From Microbacterium sp. T2.11-28 (GTDB lineage: Bacteria > Actinomycetota > Actinomycetes > Actinomycetales > Microbacteriaceae), in NCBI RefSeq assembly GCF_950097975.1, contig NZ_CATNHF010000001.1, forward strand, positions 434,001 through 498,000: DNA of 64,000 nucleotides, read 5' to 3'. Below are positions 34,434 through 43,051 of this stretch, piece by piece. Position 1 is the first letter of the stretch, and each line of letters begins with the position of its first letter. The position numbers and the translations under genes were made by a program. The notes under the pieces were generated by a model. It ran no database searches. It saw only the letters and a list, made by a program, of their open reading frames with translations, and was not told the DNA's origin.

Positions 34434-34718
34434 ATGCTGCACCTCCGGGAACCCGATCCGACGCCGGCCTACCGCGTCCCGTGGCGGGTCGAACGCCCCA
34501 ACGAGACCCACCCGCTCATCGTGAACGACGGGGACGCGCCGGTCGACTTCGTGCGGGTCTTCCGCTCAGACGGGACGACCGAGCAGTGGGGCCGGCTGCA
34601 CCCGGGGGAGACGATCGATCTCTGTCTCTGCGACACCGATCTCGATGCGGTCGTCGTGACCGTGTGCTGGTTCCGATCCGGTACGGGAGTGGAGTACGCG
34701 TGGCGATTCGTCATGTGA
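34434..34718 (+). CDS. Small unknown beta-rich protein (94 aa)
   Basis: The frame (MLHLREPDPTPAYRVPWRVERPNET, DFVRVFRSDGTTEQWGRLHPGETIDLCLC) looks like a small beta-sandwich, with GGTGGGG just upstream of the ATG. The GTG at 34425 is an alternative start. It follows the subtilase/hydrolase pair by 144 bp of apparently non-coding DNA. Family and function not recognised. Confidence 0.6.
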   Translation: MLHLREPDPTPAYRVPWRVERPNETHPLIVNDGDAPVDFVRVFRSDGTTEQWGRLHPGETIDLCLCDTDLDAVVVTVCWFRSGTGVEYAWRFVM

Positions 34719-34761
34719 CCCGGCGCTGGCCGCGACGCCTCGAACGGAGGACAATGGCGGC

Positions 34762-34995
34762 ATGGGACTGTTCCAGCAGCGACCGGAAGAGCCGTCCGAG
34801 TGGGCAGGGCTTCCCGCCGAGCCGTGGGAGCCGCGGGAGCCCACCGAGGTGCTCGCCGAGCGCACGGCGGCCTTCGAGCTGCCGCTGTTCGGCGACGCGC
34901 CGCCGCGCGAGACGATCGCCTACACGATCCACACCGCTGAGCCCGCGTCGCAGGCGACGGGCGGCGATCACGTCGACGGGGACGACGCCGACTGA
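34762..34995 (+). CDS. Small acidic unknown protein (77 aa)
   Basis: The 77-aa frame (MGLFQQRPEEPSEWAGLPAEPWEPREPTE) is Pro/Glu-rich and probably disordered, with a short hydrophobic/aromatic middle (AAFELPLFG). CGGAGG lies 9-14 bp upstream. It is 43 bp from the preceding gene on the same strand. Function unknown. Confidence 0.6.
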   Translation: MGLFQQRPEEPSEWAGLPAEPWEPREPTEVLAERTAAFELPLFGDAPPRETIAYTIHTAEPASQATGGDHVDGDDAD

Positions 34996-35005
34996 GTCGC
35001 GGCGC

Positions 35006-35314
35006 TCAGCCGATGGACTCGCGCCGCCGCAGCTCCCGGCGGAAATCGGCCTCGGAGTACGGGGTCAGGTCCTCCGGCAGGTCGGCCGCACCGAGTCCGG
35101 CGACGAACTCCTCCGGCCGGACGTCGAGCGCCGTGGCGAGCTGGATCAGCACGTAGAGCGTGGGGTTGCCCTGGCCGTTCTCGATCCGCGCGAGGTGCGA
35201 CACATCGAGGTCGGCACGCTCGGCCAGCGTCTTCCGGCTGATGGTCTGTCGGTCCCGCAGCGCACGTACGAGCTGGCCCACATGGGCGGATGCTCTCGAG
35301 CGGGGTTCAGCCAT
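35006..35314 (-). CDS. XRE-family transcriptional regulator
   Basis: A 102-aa protein that is almost entirely a Cro/C1-type helix-turn-helix: LVRALRDRQTISRKTLAERADLDVSHLARIENGQGNPTLYVLIQLATALDV. A short acidic/basic tail follows. It would bind DNA as a dimer. Targets are unknown; it is divergent from the maltokinase-like gene with 173 bp between them. Confidence 0.9.
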   Translation of the reverse strand: MAEPRSRASAHVGQLVRALRDRQTISRKTLAERADLDVSHLARIENGQGNPTLYVLIQLATALDVRPEEFVAGLGAADLPEDLTPYSEADFRRELRRRESIG

Positions 35315-35487
35315 GCCTACAGCCTGCGGGCGGCGTGCGCGATGTCAGGGGGCTTTCATGCGTGGGCTTTCCTGCCTATGCTGTGCCTCGCGGCGGAGTG
35401 AAGCTCCGCGCGGCGCCTCGACGCGGGCATGGCCCCGCACCGCGCGGCGCGCTCGACATGACCCGGGGGCGGCAATACGCTCGCGTC

Positions 35488-36768
35488 ATGGACAGCACGC
35501 TGGCGTGCCTCGTCGACTGGATGCCGCGCCAGCGCTGGTACACGTCGAAGGGCCACTCCCCTCGCCTGCGCCTCCTCGGGGCGCTCGACCTCACCTCGCC
35601 CGACCCTTCGGCGCGCGTGCGGGTCCTCGTCGTCGCGGACGACGCCGTGGTTCCGGTGGTGGTCTACCAGGTCCCGGTGGTCCTGCGCGCGGGCGCGCCC
35701 ACCGGCGCGGCGCTGATCGGCCGCACCCCCGACGGGCTCGCGCTCGTCGACGGACCGCACGACCCCGCCTTCACGACCGCGCTGCTGGCGGAGGTGTCGG
35801 ACCACGCCGCGGCGGCGTCGGGGATGACCGCGCGCGTGCTCTCGGGAGAGCAGTCCAACACCTCGATCATCTTCGAAGGCGCGGGGCCGCCCGTCATCTG
35901 CAAGGTGTTCCGGCAGCTGAATCCCGGAGTGAATCCCGACATCGAGCTCCAGACGGCGCTGACCGACGGGGGCTCTCAGCACGTGCCGCGTGCGATCGGC
36001 CAGCTGGCCGCCTCGTGGACGGACCCGGCCGAGCCCGGACGGGAGACCACCGGATCGCTCGCCTTCGCGCAGGAGTTCCTGCCCGGGGTCGAAGACGCCT
36101 GGCGGGTGGCGCTGCGCGCCGCGGCCGCCGCCGAGTCCTTCACGTCCGCCGCGCACGCGCTGGGGGCCGCCACCGCCGACGTCCACCTCTCCCTCGCACG
36201 CCTGCTGCCGACGGCGGCCGCCGACGACGACGCCCGTGCGGCGGTGACACTCGCATGGCAGCGCCGCCTGGACATCGCCATCGCCGAGGTGCCGCCGCTG
36301 GCGCGGCATCGCGATGCGGTGTCCGCCGTCTACGAGCGCGCGCTCCGCACGCGGTGGCAGCCCCTGCAGCGCATCCACGGGGATCTCCATCTGGGACAGG
36401 TCCTGCACGCACCCGCCCGCGGCTGGGTGCTGGTCGACTTCGAGGGCGAGCCCATGCGCCCGATCTCCGAGCGACGGCGGCCCGATTCGGTCCTGCGCGA
36501 TCTGGCCGGCATGCTCCGCTCCTTCGACTACGTGGCCGGCTCGCTCGGTCGTGACGGAGCGACCGCCCCGCCGGCGTGGGCGCCCGACGCGCGCCGCGCC
36601 TTCCTGGGCGGGTACGAGGGCCGGACCGGACACCCCGCCACCGGTCCGCTGCTGGACGCGTTCGAGCTCGACAAGGCCGTCTACGAGGCGATCTACGAGA
36701 GCCGCAACCGCCCCGACTGGCTGGCGATCCCGCTCGCCGCGATCGACCGCCTCGTCGGCACGGGCTAG
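35488..36768 (+). CDS. Maltokinase-like aminoglycoside-phosphotransferase-fold kinase
   Basis: A 426-aa protein. The N-terminal cap (LVDWMPRQRWYTSKG) is typical of maltokinase Mak and of the kinase part of TreS-Mak fusions. The kinase core has SGEQSNTSIIFEG, VICKVFRQL, the catalytic loop IHGDLHLGQVL (Asp299) and DFEGEP. It would phosphorylate maltose for the GlgE route to alpha-glucan. No treS or glgE lies nearby, so the substrate assignment is by homology only. ATG 35488 is chosen at the start of the conserved cap. Confidence 0.85.
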   Translation: MDSTLACLVDWMPRQRWYTSKGHSPRLRLLGALDLTSPDPSARVRVLVVADDAVVPVVVYQVPVVLRAGAPTGAALIGRTPDGLALVDGPHDPAFTTALLAEVSDHAAAASGMTARVLSGEQSNTSIIFEGAGPPVICKVFRQLNPGVNPDIELQTALTDGGSQHVPRAIGQLAASWTDPAEPGRETTGSLAFAQEFLPGVEDAWRVALRAAAAAESFTSAAHALGAATADVHLSLARLLPTAAADDDARAAVTLAWQRRLDIAIAEVPPLARHRDAVSAVYERALRTRWQPLQRIHGDLHLGQVLHAPARGWVLVDFEGEPMRPISERRRPDSVLRDLAGMLRSFDYVAGSLGRDGATAPPAWAPDARRAFLGGYEGRTGHPATGPLLDAFELDKAVYEAIYESRNRPDWLAIPLAAIDRLVGTG

Positions 36769-36813
36769 CGCGTCCGGCATACGTCCAGCGGCGTAGTCGA
36801 TACCCTGGGTCCA

Positions 36814-37953
36814 ATGTCCAGTCCTTCGCCTCGGGTCGACGGCCGAATCCCGAGCCTCGACGGTCTTCGCGGTCTCGCCGCGACGATCGTGCTGCTGCAC
36901 CACTGGCTCCTCATCGCACGGCCGCTGCTCGAGGGGTCGCTGAGCTGGGCGATCATCTCCCAGTCGCCCGTGAAGCTGCTCACCGCGGGCAACGAGGCGG
37001 TGCTGGTCTTCTTCGTGCTCTCCGGGCTGGTCGTCGTGCTCCCGGTGTTCCGTCCCGGGTTCTCCTGGATGGGCTTCCTCTCGGCCCGCATCGTCCGCCT
37101 GTACGGCCCGGTCATCGCCGCCCTCGCTCTGAGCGCCCTGCTGATCGTCCTCGTCCCGCGAGACCGCTCGACGATGCCCCCGGGATCCTGGATGGCGGAG
37201 ACCCACGCCGACACCGTGACCTGGCAGGCCTTCCTGTCGCAGGCCTCCCTGGTCCCCCGCCAGTACTCGCTCAACAACCCGCTGTGGTCGCTGCACTGGG
37301 AGCTCCTGTACTCGATCCTTCTCCCGTTCGCCACGGCCCTCGCGCTGCTGGTCCGCCGCTGGGCGCTCACGGCGGTCATCGTCTGCTGCGTTCTCAGCCT
37401 GATCGGTCGCGTGTTCGAGCAGAGCGAACTGCTCTACTTCCCGATCTTCCTCATGGGCACGATCATGGCCGCGCGGATGCCGGATCTCCTCGCCTGGGTC
37501 GAGCGGCCCCGCGCCCGATGGTTCATGCCCGCGTTCGCGACCGCGAGCGTGCTCATGCTCATCGCCAGCTGGCTCGCGCGCCCGATCGCGCCGAGCGGGA
37601 GCGAGCTGAGCCACGTGCTCTGGGCGCTCGCCGCACCGGGGGCCGCCGGCATCGTCGTCGTGAGCCTCGCCTGGGCGCCGGCCATCCGCTTCTTCTCGAC
37701 GCGCGTGCTGCAGTGGCTCGGCAAGATCTCGTTCAGCCTGTACCTCGTGCACGTGCCCGTGCTCGCCACCCTCGCGTTCGCGCTGGGCTCGGACCAGTGG
37801 CCGCTCGTCGGACTCATCGGCATCCCGCTGAGCTTCCTCGTCGCCTGGGTGTTCTATCAGGCGGTCGAAGCTAGAATCCATCAGGCTGCACGCCGCGTGC
37901 ACCGAGCCGTCGCAGCCCGCGCGCATCGGCGTGCCGGCGAGATCGCGCCCTGA
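36814..37953 (+). CDS. Acyltransferase 3 family (OafA/YrhL-like) membrane enzyme
   Basis: A 379-aa protein with about ten membrane segments. Signature elements are PSLDGLRGLAATIVLLHH with catalytic His, FFVLSGLVVV, and LNNPLWSLHWELLYS. These enzymes O-acetylate cell-surface polymers. The next gene encodes a CDP-glycerol polymerase-like fusion 29 bp on, so its target may be teichoic-acid-like or another envelope glycan. Confidence 0.9.
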   Translation: MSSPSPRVDGRIPSLDGLRGLAATIVLLHHWLLIARPLLEGSLSWAIISQSPVKLLTAGNEAVLVFFVLSGLVVVLPVFRPGFSWMGFLSARIVRLYGPVIAALALSALLIVLVPRDRSTMPPGSWMAETHADTVTWQAFLSQASLVPRQYSLNNPLWSLHWELLYSILLPFATALALLVRRWALTAVIVCCVLSLIGRVFEQSELLYFPIFLMGTIMAARMPDLLAWVERPRARWFMPAFATASVLMLIASWLARPIAPSGSELSHVLWALAAPGAAGIVVVSLAWAPAIRFFSTRVLQWLGKISFSLYLVHVPVLATLAFALGSDQWPLVGLIGIPLSFLVAWVFYQAVEARIHQAARRVHRAVAARAHRRAGEIAP

Positions 37954-37982
37954 ACGCCTCCGAACGAGAGCCCCACACCGTC

Positions 37983-40460
37983 ATGCCCATCCGTCTGCCC
38001 TCCGCCGCGCGCTCCCTCCCTTCGCGCGCGCGCCGGATCGTCGCCGCCGAGCAGATCGCGGCGGCGCGGATGCTTCCGCTGCGACCGCGGACCGTCGTCT
38101 ACGAGTCGTTCGCCGGCAACGGCGCCCTGTGCAATCCCGAGGCCATCTTCCGCGCACTCCTGGCCGACCCGGAGTTCGCCGATCTGGAGCACGTGTGGGC
38201 GATCAGCGAGCCGGGTGCGGCGGCGGCGCTGAAGCGCGAGTTCCGCGGCGTCAGGAATGTGCGCGTGGTCCGTCGCGGCGGCGCCGCGTACTGGCGCGCC
38301 GTGTCGACGGCGGGATACCTCGTCAACAACGCGACCTTCCCGCCCGCGTTCGGCAAGCGCACCGGTCAGGTCTACCTCAACACGTGGCACGGCACCCCCC
38401 TCAAGCTGATGGGCTTCGACATGCCCGGCGGTGCGATGGAGTCCGCCAACACGCTGCGGAACCTGCTCGCCGCCGACTACCTGCTGGCCGCCAATCCCTT
38501 CATGACCGAGGTCATGTACGAGGGCGCCTATCAGCTGCGCAACGTCTACCGCGGCGAGATCATCGAAGAGGGCTACCCGCGCATCGACCGCCAGCGGCTG
38601 AGCGACGCGGACACGGCGCGGCTGCGGGCCGAGCTCGCCGGATCCGTCGAGGCCGCACTCGACGGCCGGCGCCTGGTGCTGTTCGCGCCCACGTGGCGCG
38701 GCTCGTCCTTCCAGTCCCCCGATGCCGACCTCGCCCACCTCGCCTCCCAGGCTCAGCGCCTGCAGGAGGAGATCGGCCCCGACGCGGTCGTGCTCGTCAA
38801 GACCCACCAGGTCGTCCACGGCCTCGCGCGCCGCATCCCGGCGCTGGCGCGCCTGCTCGTGCCGAACACGATCCCCACCAACGCGCTCCTGGGCCTGGCC
38901 GACGCGCTCGTCACCGACTACTCGTCGATCTTCTTCGACTACCTCGCGACGGGGCGCCCCATCGGCTTCCTCGTTCCCGACGGCGACGCCTACGCCGCCG
39001 AGCGCGGCACCTACGTGCCCCTGGACGAGCTTCCCGGCCCGGTGCGCACCGACCCGGCGGCGCTCGGACGCGACCTCGCCGCTCTGCTCGCTCCCGGCGC
39101 CGAGCAGCACCCGCAGTACGCGACGTGGGCGGAACGGTTCACCCCCTACGAGGACGGTCACGCCACCGAGCGCGTCGTGGACGTCGTGTTCCGCGGCCGG
39201 ACCGAGGGGCGTCGCGTGCGCCGGCCCGCGCGCGACGGCCGGGTCCGCCTGCTGTTCTACCTCGGCGGCATCCGCATGAACGGCATCACGACCTCGGCGG
39301 TCAACCTGCTGAACTCCCTGGATCCCGAGCGGTACGACGTCACCGCGCTCATGGCCCTCCCCCGCGGCGAGACCACCCGTCGCAATCAGCAGCGCCTGAA
39401 CCCCGGCATCCGGCAGGTCTTCCGCATCGGCGGGATGAACGGCCTCAAGATCCGGCAGGTGCTGCGTCGCGTCGCCGACGTCAGCACCGATCCCCTGCGC
39501 GCGCACCGCCGCCTGGGTCACCGGACCCTCTGGCACGACGAGTGGACGCGCATCTTCGGATCGGCCAAGTTCGACTGGGTCGCCGACTTCAGCGGGTACA
39601 GCCCGTTCTGGGCCCACCTCATGCTGCATTCGCCCCGCGCGGTGCGGGCGATCTGGCTGCACAACGAGATGGCCGCCGACCGGGAGCGCACCGTCGCGGG
39701 ACGCCAGCCCTTCCGCCACTCGCTCGGCCGGGTGTTCGCGATGTACCGGGCGTACGACCAGCTCGTCTCGGTGTCGCCCGCGCTCACCGAGCTCAACCGG
39801 GTGGAACTGGCGGCCTATGCCCCCGCCGACCGCTTCCGCACCCTGCGCAACCTGCCCGACGCGGTGAACGCGTCCGCGGCCGCCGCGCCGCCGGCGGACG
39901 CAGACATCGACGTCGATCCGGACGAGCCGTGGCGCGTGGCCCTGCGCGCGCCGGGTGCTCGCCGTTTCGTCACGGTCGGCCGTCTCTCCACCGAGAAGAA
40001 CCACGCCCGCCTCGTCCGCGCCTTCGCACAGGTGCACGCCGACGCACCCGACACGCAGCTGTTCGTCGTCGGCGGCGGTCCCCTGGCCGCAGCGCTGCGC
40101 GAACAGGTGGCCGCCGCGGGGCTCGAGGAGAGCGTCTTCCTGACGGGCCCGCAGGCGGACCCGATCTCGATCATGCGCGCGAGCGACTGCTTCGTCCTCT
40201 CCAGCGACTACGAGGGGCAGCCGATGGTGCTCATCGAAGCCGCGCAGCTCGGCCTGCCCATCGTCTCCACGGCGTTCGGCTCCGCCGAGGGCGCCCTGCC
40301 CGGCGATGCCATGCTCATCGTCGAGCGCGACGACGCCGCGCTGGCGGAGGGCATGCGCGCGTTCCTCGGGGGCGGCGTGCCCCCGACGACACTGGACGTC
40401 GCCGAGTACACCGCCGAGGTGCTCGCCCAGTTCGACGTGCTGGTCCCCGATCCGGAATGA
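37983..40460 (+). CDS. CDP-glycerol:glycerophosphotransferase fused to GT4-type glycosyltransferase
   Basis: An 825-aa two-domain protein. Residues about 1-400 are a TagF-like CDP-glycerol:polyglycerophosphate transferase, with YLNTWHGTPLKLMG, VLFAPTWRG and VTDYSSIFFDYLATGRPI. Residues about 415-825 are a GT-B retaining glycosyltransferase, with YLGGIRMNGITTSAVNLL, TVGRLSTEKNHARLVRAF and SSDYEGQPMVLIEAAQLGLP. The fusion suggests one enzyme that both adds glycerol-phosphate units and glycosylates. It should work at the cytoplasmic face in teichoic-acid-like polymer synthesis. Confidence 0.88.
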   Translation: MPIRLPSAARSLPSRARRIVAAEQIAAARMLPLRPRTVVYESFAGNGALCNPEAIFRALLADPEFADLEHVWAISEPGAAAALKREFRGVRNVRVVRRGGAAYWRAVSTAGYLVNNATFPPAFGKRTGQVYLNTWHGTPLKLMGFDMPGGAMESANTLRNLLAADYLLAANPFMTEVMYEGAYQLRNVYRGEIIEEGYPRIDRQRLSDADTARLRAELAGSVEAALDGRRLVLFAPTWRGSSFQSPDADLAHLASQAQRLQEEIGPDAVVLVKTHQVVHGLARRIPALARLLVPNTIPTNALLGLADALVTDYSSIFFDYLATGRPIGFLVPDGDAYAAERGTYVPLDELPGPVRTDPAALGRDLAALLAPGAEQHPQYATWAERFTPYEDGHATERVVDVVFRGRTEGRRVRRPARDGRVRLLFYLGGIRMNGITTSAVNLLNSLDPERYDVTALMALPRGETTRRNQQRLNPGIRQVFRIGGMNGLKIRQVLRRVADVSTDPLRAHRRLGHRTLWHDEWTRIFGSAKFDWVADFSGYSPFWAHLMLHSPRAVRAIWLHNEMAADRERTVAGRQPFRHSLGRVFAMYRAYDQLVSVSPALTELNRVELAAYAPADRFRTLRNLPDAVNASAAAAPPADADIDVDPDEPWRVALRAPGARRFVTVGRLSTEKNHARLVRAFAQVHADAPDTQLFVVGGGPLAAALREQVAAAGLEESVFLTGPQADPISIMRASDCFVLSSDYEGQPMVLIEAAQLGLPIVSTAFGSAEGALPGDAMLIVERDDAALAEGMRAFLGGGVPPTTLDVAEYTAEVLAQFDVLVPDPE

Positions 40461-41551
40461 TCGACGGCATGACCCGTGACGCCGCCGTCCCTCCCGCCGG
40501 AGCGGGCGTCACCTTCGTCATGCCGGTGCTGAACGAGGCCGACTACCTCGAGCGCGCGGTGCAGACGGTGCTCGCACAGGAGTTCGACGGCCCGGCGGAG
40601 ATCGTGCTCGCGCTCGGCCCGTCGACCGACGGGACCACCGAGGTCGCCGAGCGGCTGGCTGCCGCCGATCCCCGCATCCGGCTCGTGCACAATCCCGAGG
40701 CCGACATCCCCGTCGGGCTGAACCTCGCGATCGCGGCGGGCTCCTATCCGACCATCGTCCGCGTCGACGCCCACTCCGAGCTCGCGCCGGGCTACACGGC
40801 CCGGGCGCTGGCCACCCTCGCGCTGGTGCGCGCCGCCAACGTGGGAGGCGTCATGCGGGCGCGGGGCCGCACGCCCTTCCAGCGCGCGGTCGCCTTCGCC
40901 TACAACTCGCCGATCGGCCTCGGCGGCGGCGCCTACCACAGCGGCGGCGCGGCCGGAGAAGCGGAGTCGGCGTATCTCGGCGTGATGCGGCGTGCGGTCG
41001 TCGCGGAGGTCGGCGGGTTCGACGAGTCGATCCGCCGCGGCGAGGACTGGGAGCTGAACCTGCGGATCCGCAACGCCGGCTACCGCGTGTGGTTCGAGCC
41101 GGCGCTCGCCGTCACCTACTGGCCGCGCGAGAGCTGGGTGCGCCTCGTGCGCCAGTTCCGGGCGACCGGGACGTGGCGAGGCGAGCTGGTGCGCCGCTTC
41201 GGCCGGCGCAACTCCGTGCGCTTCTTCGCGCCGCCCCTGCTCGTGCTGCTCCTCGTGGTGGCCCTCGGGGTCGCCGTCGCCCAGCTGACGAAGGTCCTGC
41301 CGGCAGCCTGGTCGCTCCTGGCCGCCGTCGTGTACGCACCGCTCGGGGCGTACGTGCTCCTCGTCGCGGCGGTGTCGCTCTTCGGTCGCGGCCCGGACGG
41401 GCGCGCCTCCTGGCATGAACGCCTGTGGCGCCTGGCCGTGATCCCGTCGATGCACGTGGCCTGGGGCCTCGGATTCCTCGTCGGCCTCGCCCGCGGGGCG
41501 CGCGACACGGTCGACACGTCGCGCCTGGCACGCAACACCCCGCTTCCCTGA
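40457..41551 (+). CDS. Glycosyltransferase family 2 with C-terminal membrane segments
   Basis: A 364-aa enzyme. The GT-A domain has VTFVMPVLNEADYLERAV, the DxD-like VRVDAHSEL and GGFDESIRRGEDWELNLRI. Two or three membrane segments follow (APPLLVLLLVVALGVAVAQL and LGAYVLLVAAVSLF). The ATG at 40457 overlaps the stop of the preceding gene (ATGA); a second ATG lies at 40469. It probably transfers a sugar during synthesis or modification of the same envelope polymer. Confidence 0.88.
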   Translation: MIDGMTRDAAVPPAGAGVTFVMPVLNEADYLERAVQTVLAQEFDGPAEIVLALGPSTDGTTEVAERLAAADPRIRLVHNPEADIPVGLNLAIAAGSYPTIVRVDAHSELAPGYTARALATLALVRAANVGGVMRARGRTPFQRAVAFAYNSPIGLGGGAYHSGGAAGEAESAYLGVMRRAVVAEVGGFDESIRRGEDWELNLRIRNAGYRVWFEPALAVTYWPRESWVRLVRQFRATGTWRGELVRRFGRRNSVRFFAPPLLVLLLVVALGVAVAQLTKVLPAAWSLLAAVVYAPLGAYVLLVAAVSLFGRGPDGRASWHERLWRLAVIPSMHVAWGLGFLVGLARGARDTVDTSRLARNTPLP

Positions 41552-41602
41552 GCGCGGCTGCGCGGGCCTCGGCGCACCTCCCCGGGGCGGCCGGAGCGCG
41601 CG

Positions 41603-43051
41603 TCAGCGGTCGATGAACCCCTGATCGAGGATCCGCGCCACGACGCGCTCGGCGGCCCCGCCGTCGTCGCGCGCGTTGAAGCGCGCCCGCCATGCGGCGT
41701 ACCGATCGGCGTGACGGGCGGTGAGCGTGTCGTCGGCCAGGGCCTCCTCCAGCTCGGCCTGCGTGCTCACCAGCGGACCCGGCGCCGTCGCAGCCAGGTC
41801 GAAGTAAAAGCCGCGCAGCTCGCCGCGGTAATGCGCGAGGTCGGGGACGAAGAAGTAGACCGGCCGCCCCGTCACGGTGAAGTCGAACATGACCGACGAG
41901 TAGTCGGTGATGAGGGCGTCCGCGGCGAGCAGGAGTCGGGCCACGTCGGGGTAGGCGGTGACGTCGACGACCCGTGTCCCGCGGGCGTCGGCGCCGGGAA
42001 GCAGAGTGCGCGAGTGCCCTCGCACGAGCACCACGGCACCGGCGGCCGCCGCCAGCCGGTCCAGGTCGAGGAAGTCGACGATCCGCTCGCGGTCGTCGCG
42101 CCAGGTCGGCGCATAGAGGAGGACGCGCTCGTCGGCGCCGATCCCGAGCTCGCGCCGCACGGCCGATCCGTCTCCCGTCACCAGGACGTCGTTGCGCGGA
42201 TACCCCTCGACCCAGACCGGGCGGCGACGGAAGGCGTATGCGGCGCGGAGGATGGCGGCGCCGTAGCCGTTCTGGGCGAGCAGCACGTTCCACCGACGCG
42301 ACTCGCGCAGCACGGCGAGGATCCGGCGGGGGTCGAACCCGCGGCGATGAAGGGCGAGTCGCTTGAGAGGCGTGCCGTGCCAGGTCTGCAGGACGACCTG
42401 CCCCGGACGACGCGCGAAACGGCGACGCAGCCAGTCGTTGACGACGAGCAGCCGCGCCGCGCCGCGCGCCCGCCACCACTCCGGGCTGCCCTCGACCACC
42501 GGCACTGCCCCCTCGGGCACCTGCACCGAGAGGTCGACGACGCTCCAGTACCGCACCACATCGGGCGCCGCGCGTGCCAGCTCGCGATCGATCGCGAGCG
42601 GGTTGCAGCTCGCGTTCCGGCCGTAGAAGCTCTCGAAGAACACGGCGTTCTCCAGGCCCTGCGGTCGCGTCGCGTAGCGGCGCTCCAATGCGTCCTGCCC
42701 CTCGCCGGAGTCGTAGGCGGGATCCACGGGCGGTCCCACCACGAGCGCGCCGTCCCCCAGCTGCGCACGGAGGGTGCCGAGCTGGGTCAGCGGGATCTCC
42801 GCCTCGACCGGCTGCGGGCCGCCCCCGTCGGCGGGGGTGACGCCCACCTCGTACACGCCGGTGGGCAGCGGCAGGGCGGGACCCGACCAGCGCGACGCCC
42901 GGAGCGGGAGCACCGCACGCCAGGTCGTGCCGCGTCCGGTGAGGGCTGCCTCCACGCGCGCACGCGGACCGATCAGCTCCACGGCACGCGGCCTCGCGCC
43001 GGTGCCGCGCAGCTCCAGCACGGGTCCCTCGTCGAAACGGGCACGGATCAT
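41603..43051 (-). CDS. CDP-glycerol:glycerophosphotransferase family protein (482 aa)
   Basis: The N-terminal ~120 residues are a beta-rich domain. The catalytic part has FFESFYGRNASCNPLAIDREL, VLQTWHGTPLKRLALHR, LLYAPTWRDDRE and LITDYSSVMFDFTVTGRPV, the TagF-like signatures. It would polymerise glycerol-phosphate or a related polyol-phosphate for a teichoic-acid-type polymer. Its ATG overlaps the upstream gene's stop by 4 bp, so the pair is one operon converging on the GT2 gene. Confidence 0.9.
   Translation of the reverse strand: MIRARFDEGPVLELRGTGARPRAVELIGPRARVEAALTGRGTTWRAVLPLRASRWSGPALPLPTGVYEVGVTPADGGGPQPVEAEIPLTQLGTLRAQLGDGALVVGPPVDPAYDSGEGQDALERRYATRPQGLENAVFFESFYGRNASCNPLAIDRELARAAPDVVRYWSVVDLSVQVPEGAVPVVEGSPEWWRARGAARLLVVNDWLRRRFARRPGQVVLQTWHGTPLKRLALHRRGFDPRRILAVLRESRRWNVLLAQNGYGAAILRAAYAFRRRPVWVEGYPRNDVLVTGDGSAVRRELGIGADERVLLYAPTWRDDRERIVDFLDLDRLAAAAGAVVLVRGHSRTLLPGADARGTRVVDVTAYPDVARLLLAADALITDYSSVMFDFTVTGRPVYFFVPDLAHYRGELRGFYFDLAATAPGPLVSTQAELEEALADDTLTARHADRYAAWRARFNARDDGGAAERVVARILDQGFIDR

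Noticed and set aside
35356..37926. 856-codon minus-strand frame across the maltokinase-like and acyltransferase genes
   Set aside because: Composition is low-complexity Arg/Glu/His/Gly and it is antisense to two well-supported genes.
37881..40037. 718-codon minus-strand frame antisense to the TagF/GT fusion
   Set aside because: No recognisable motif; explained by codon bias of the real gene on the other strand.
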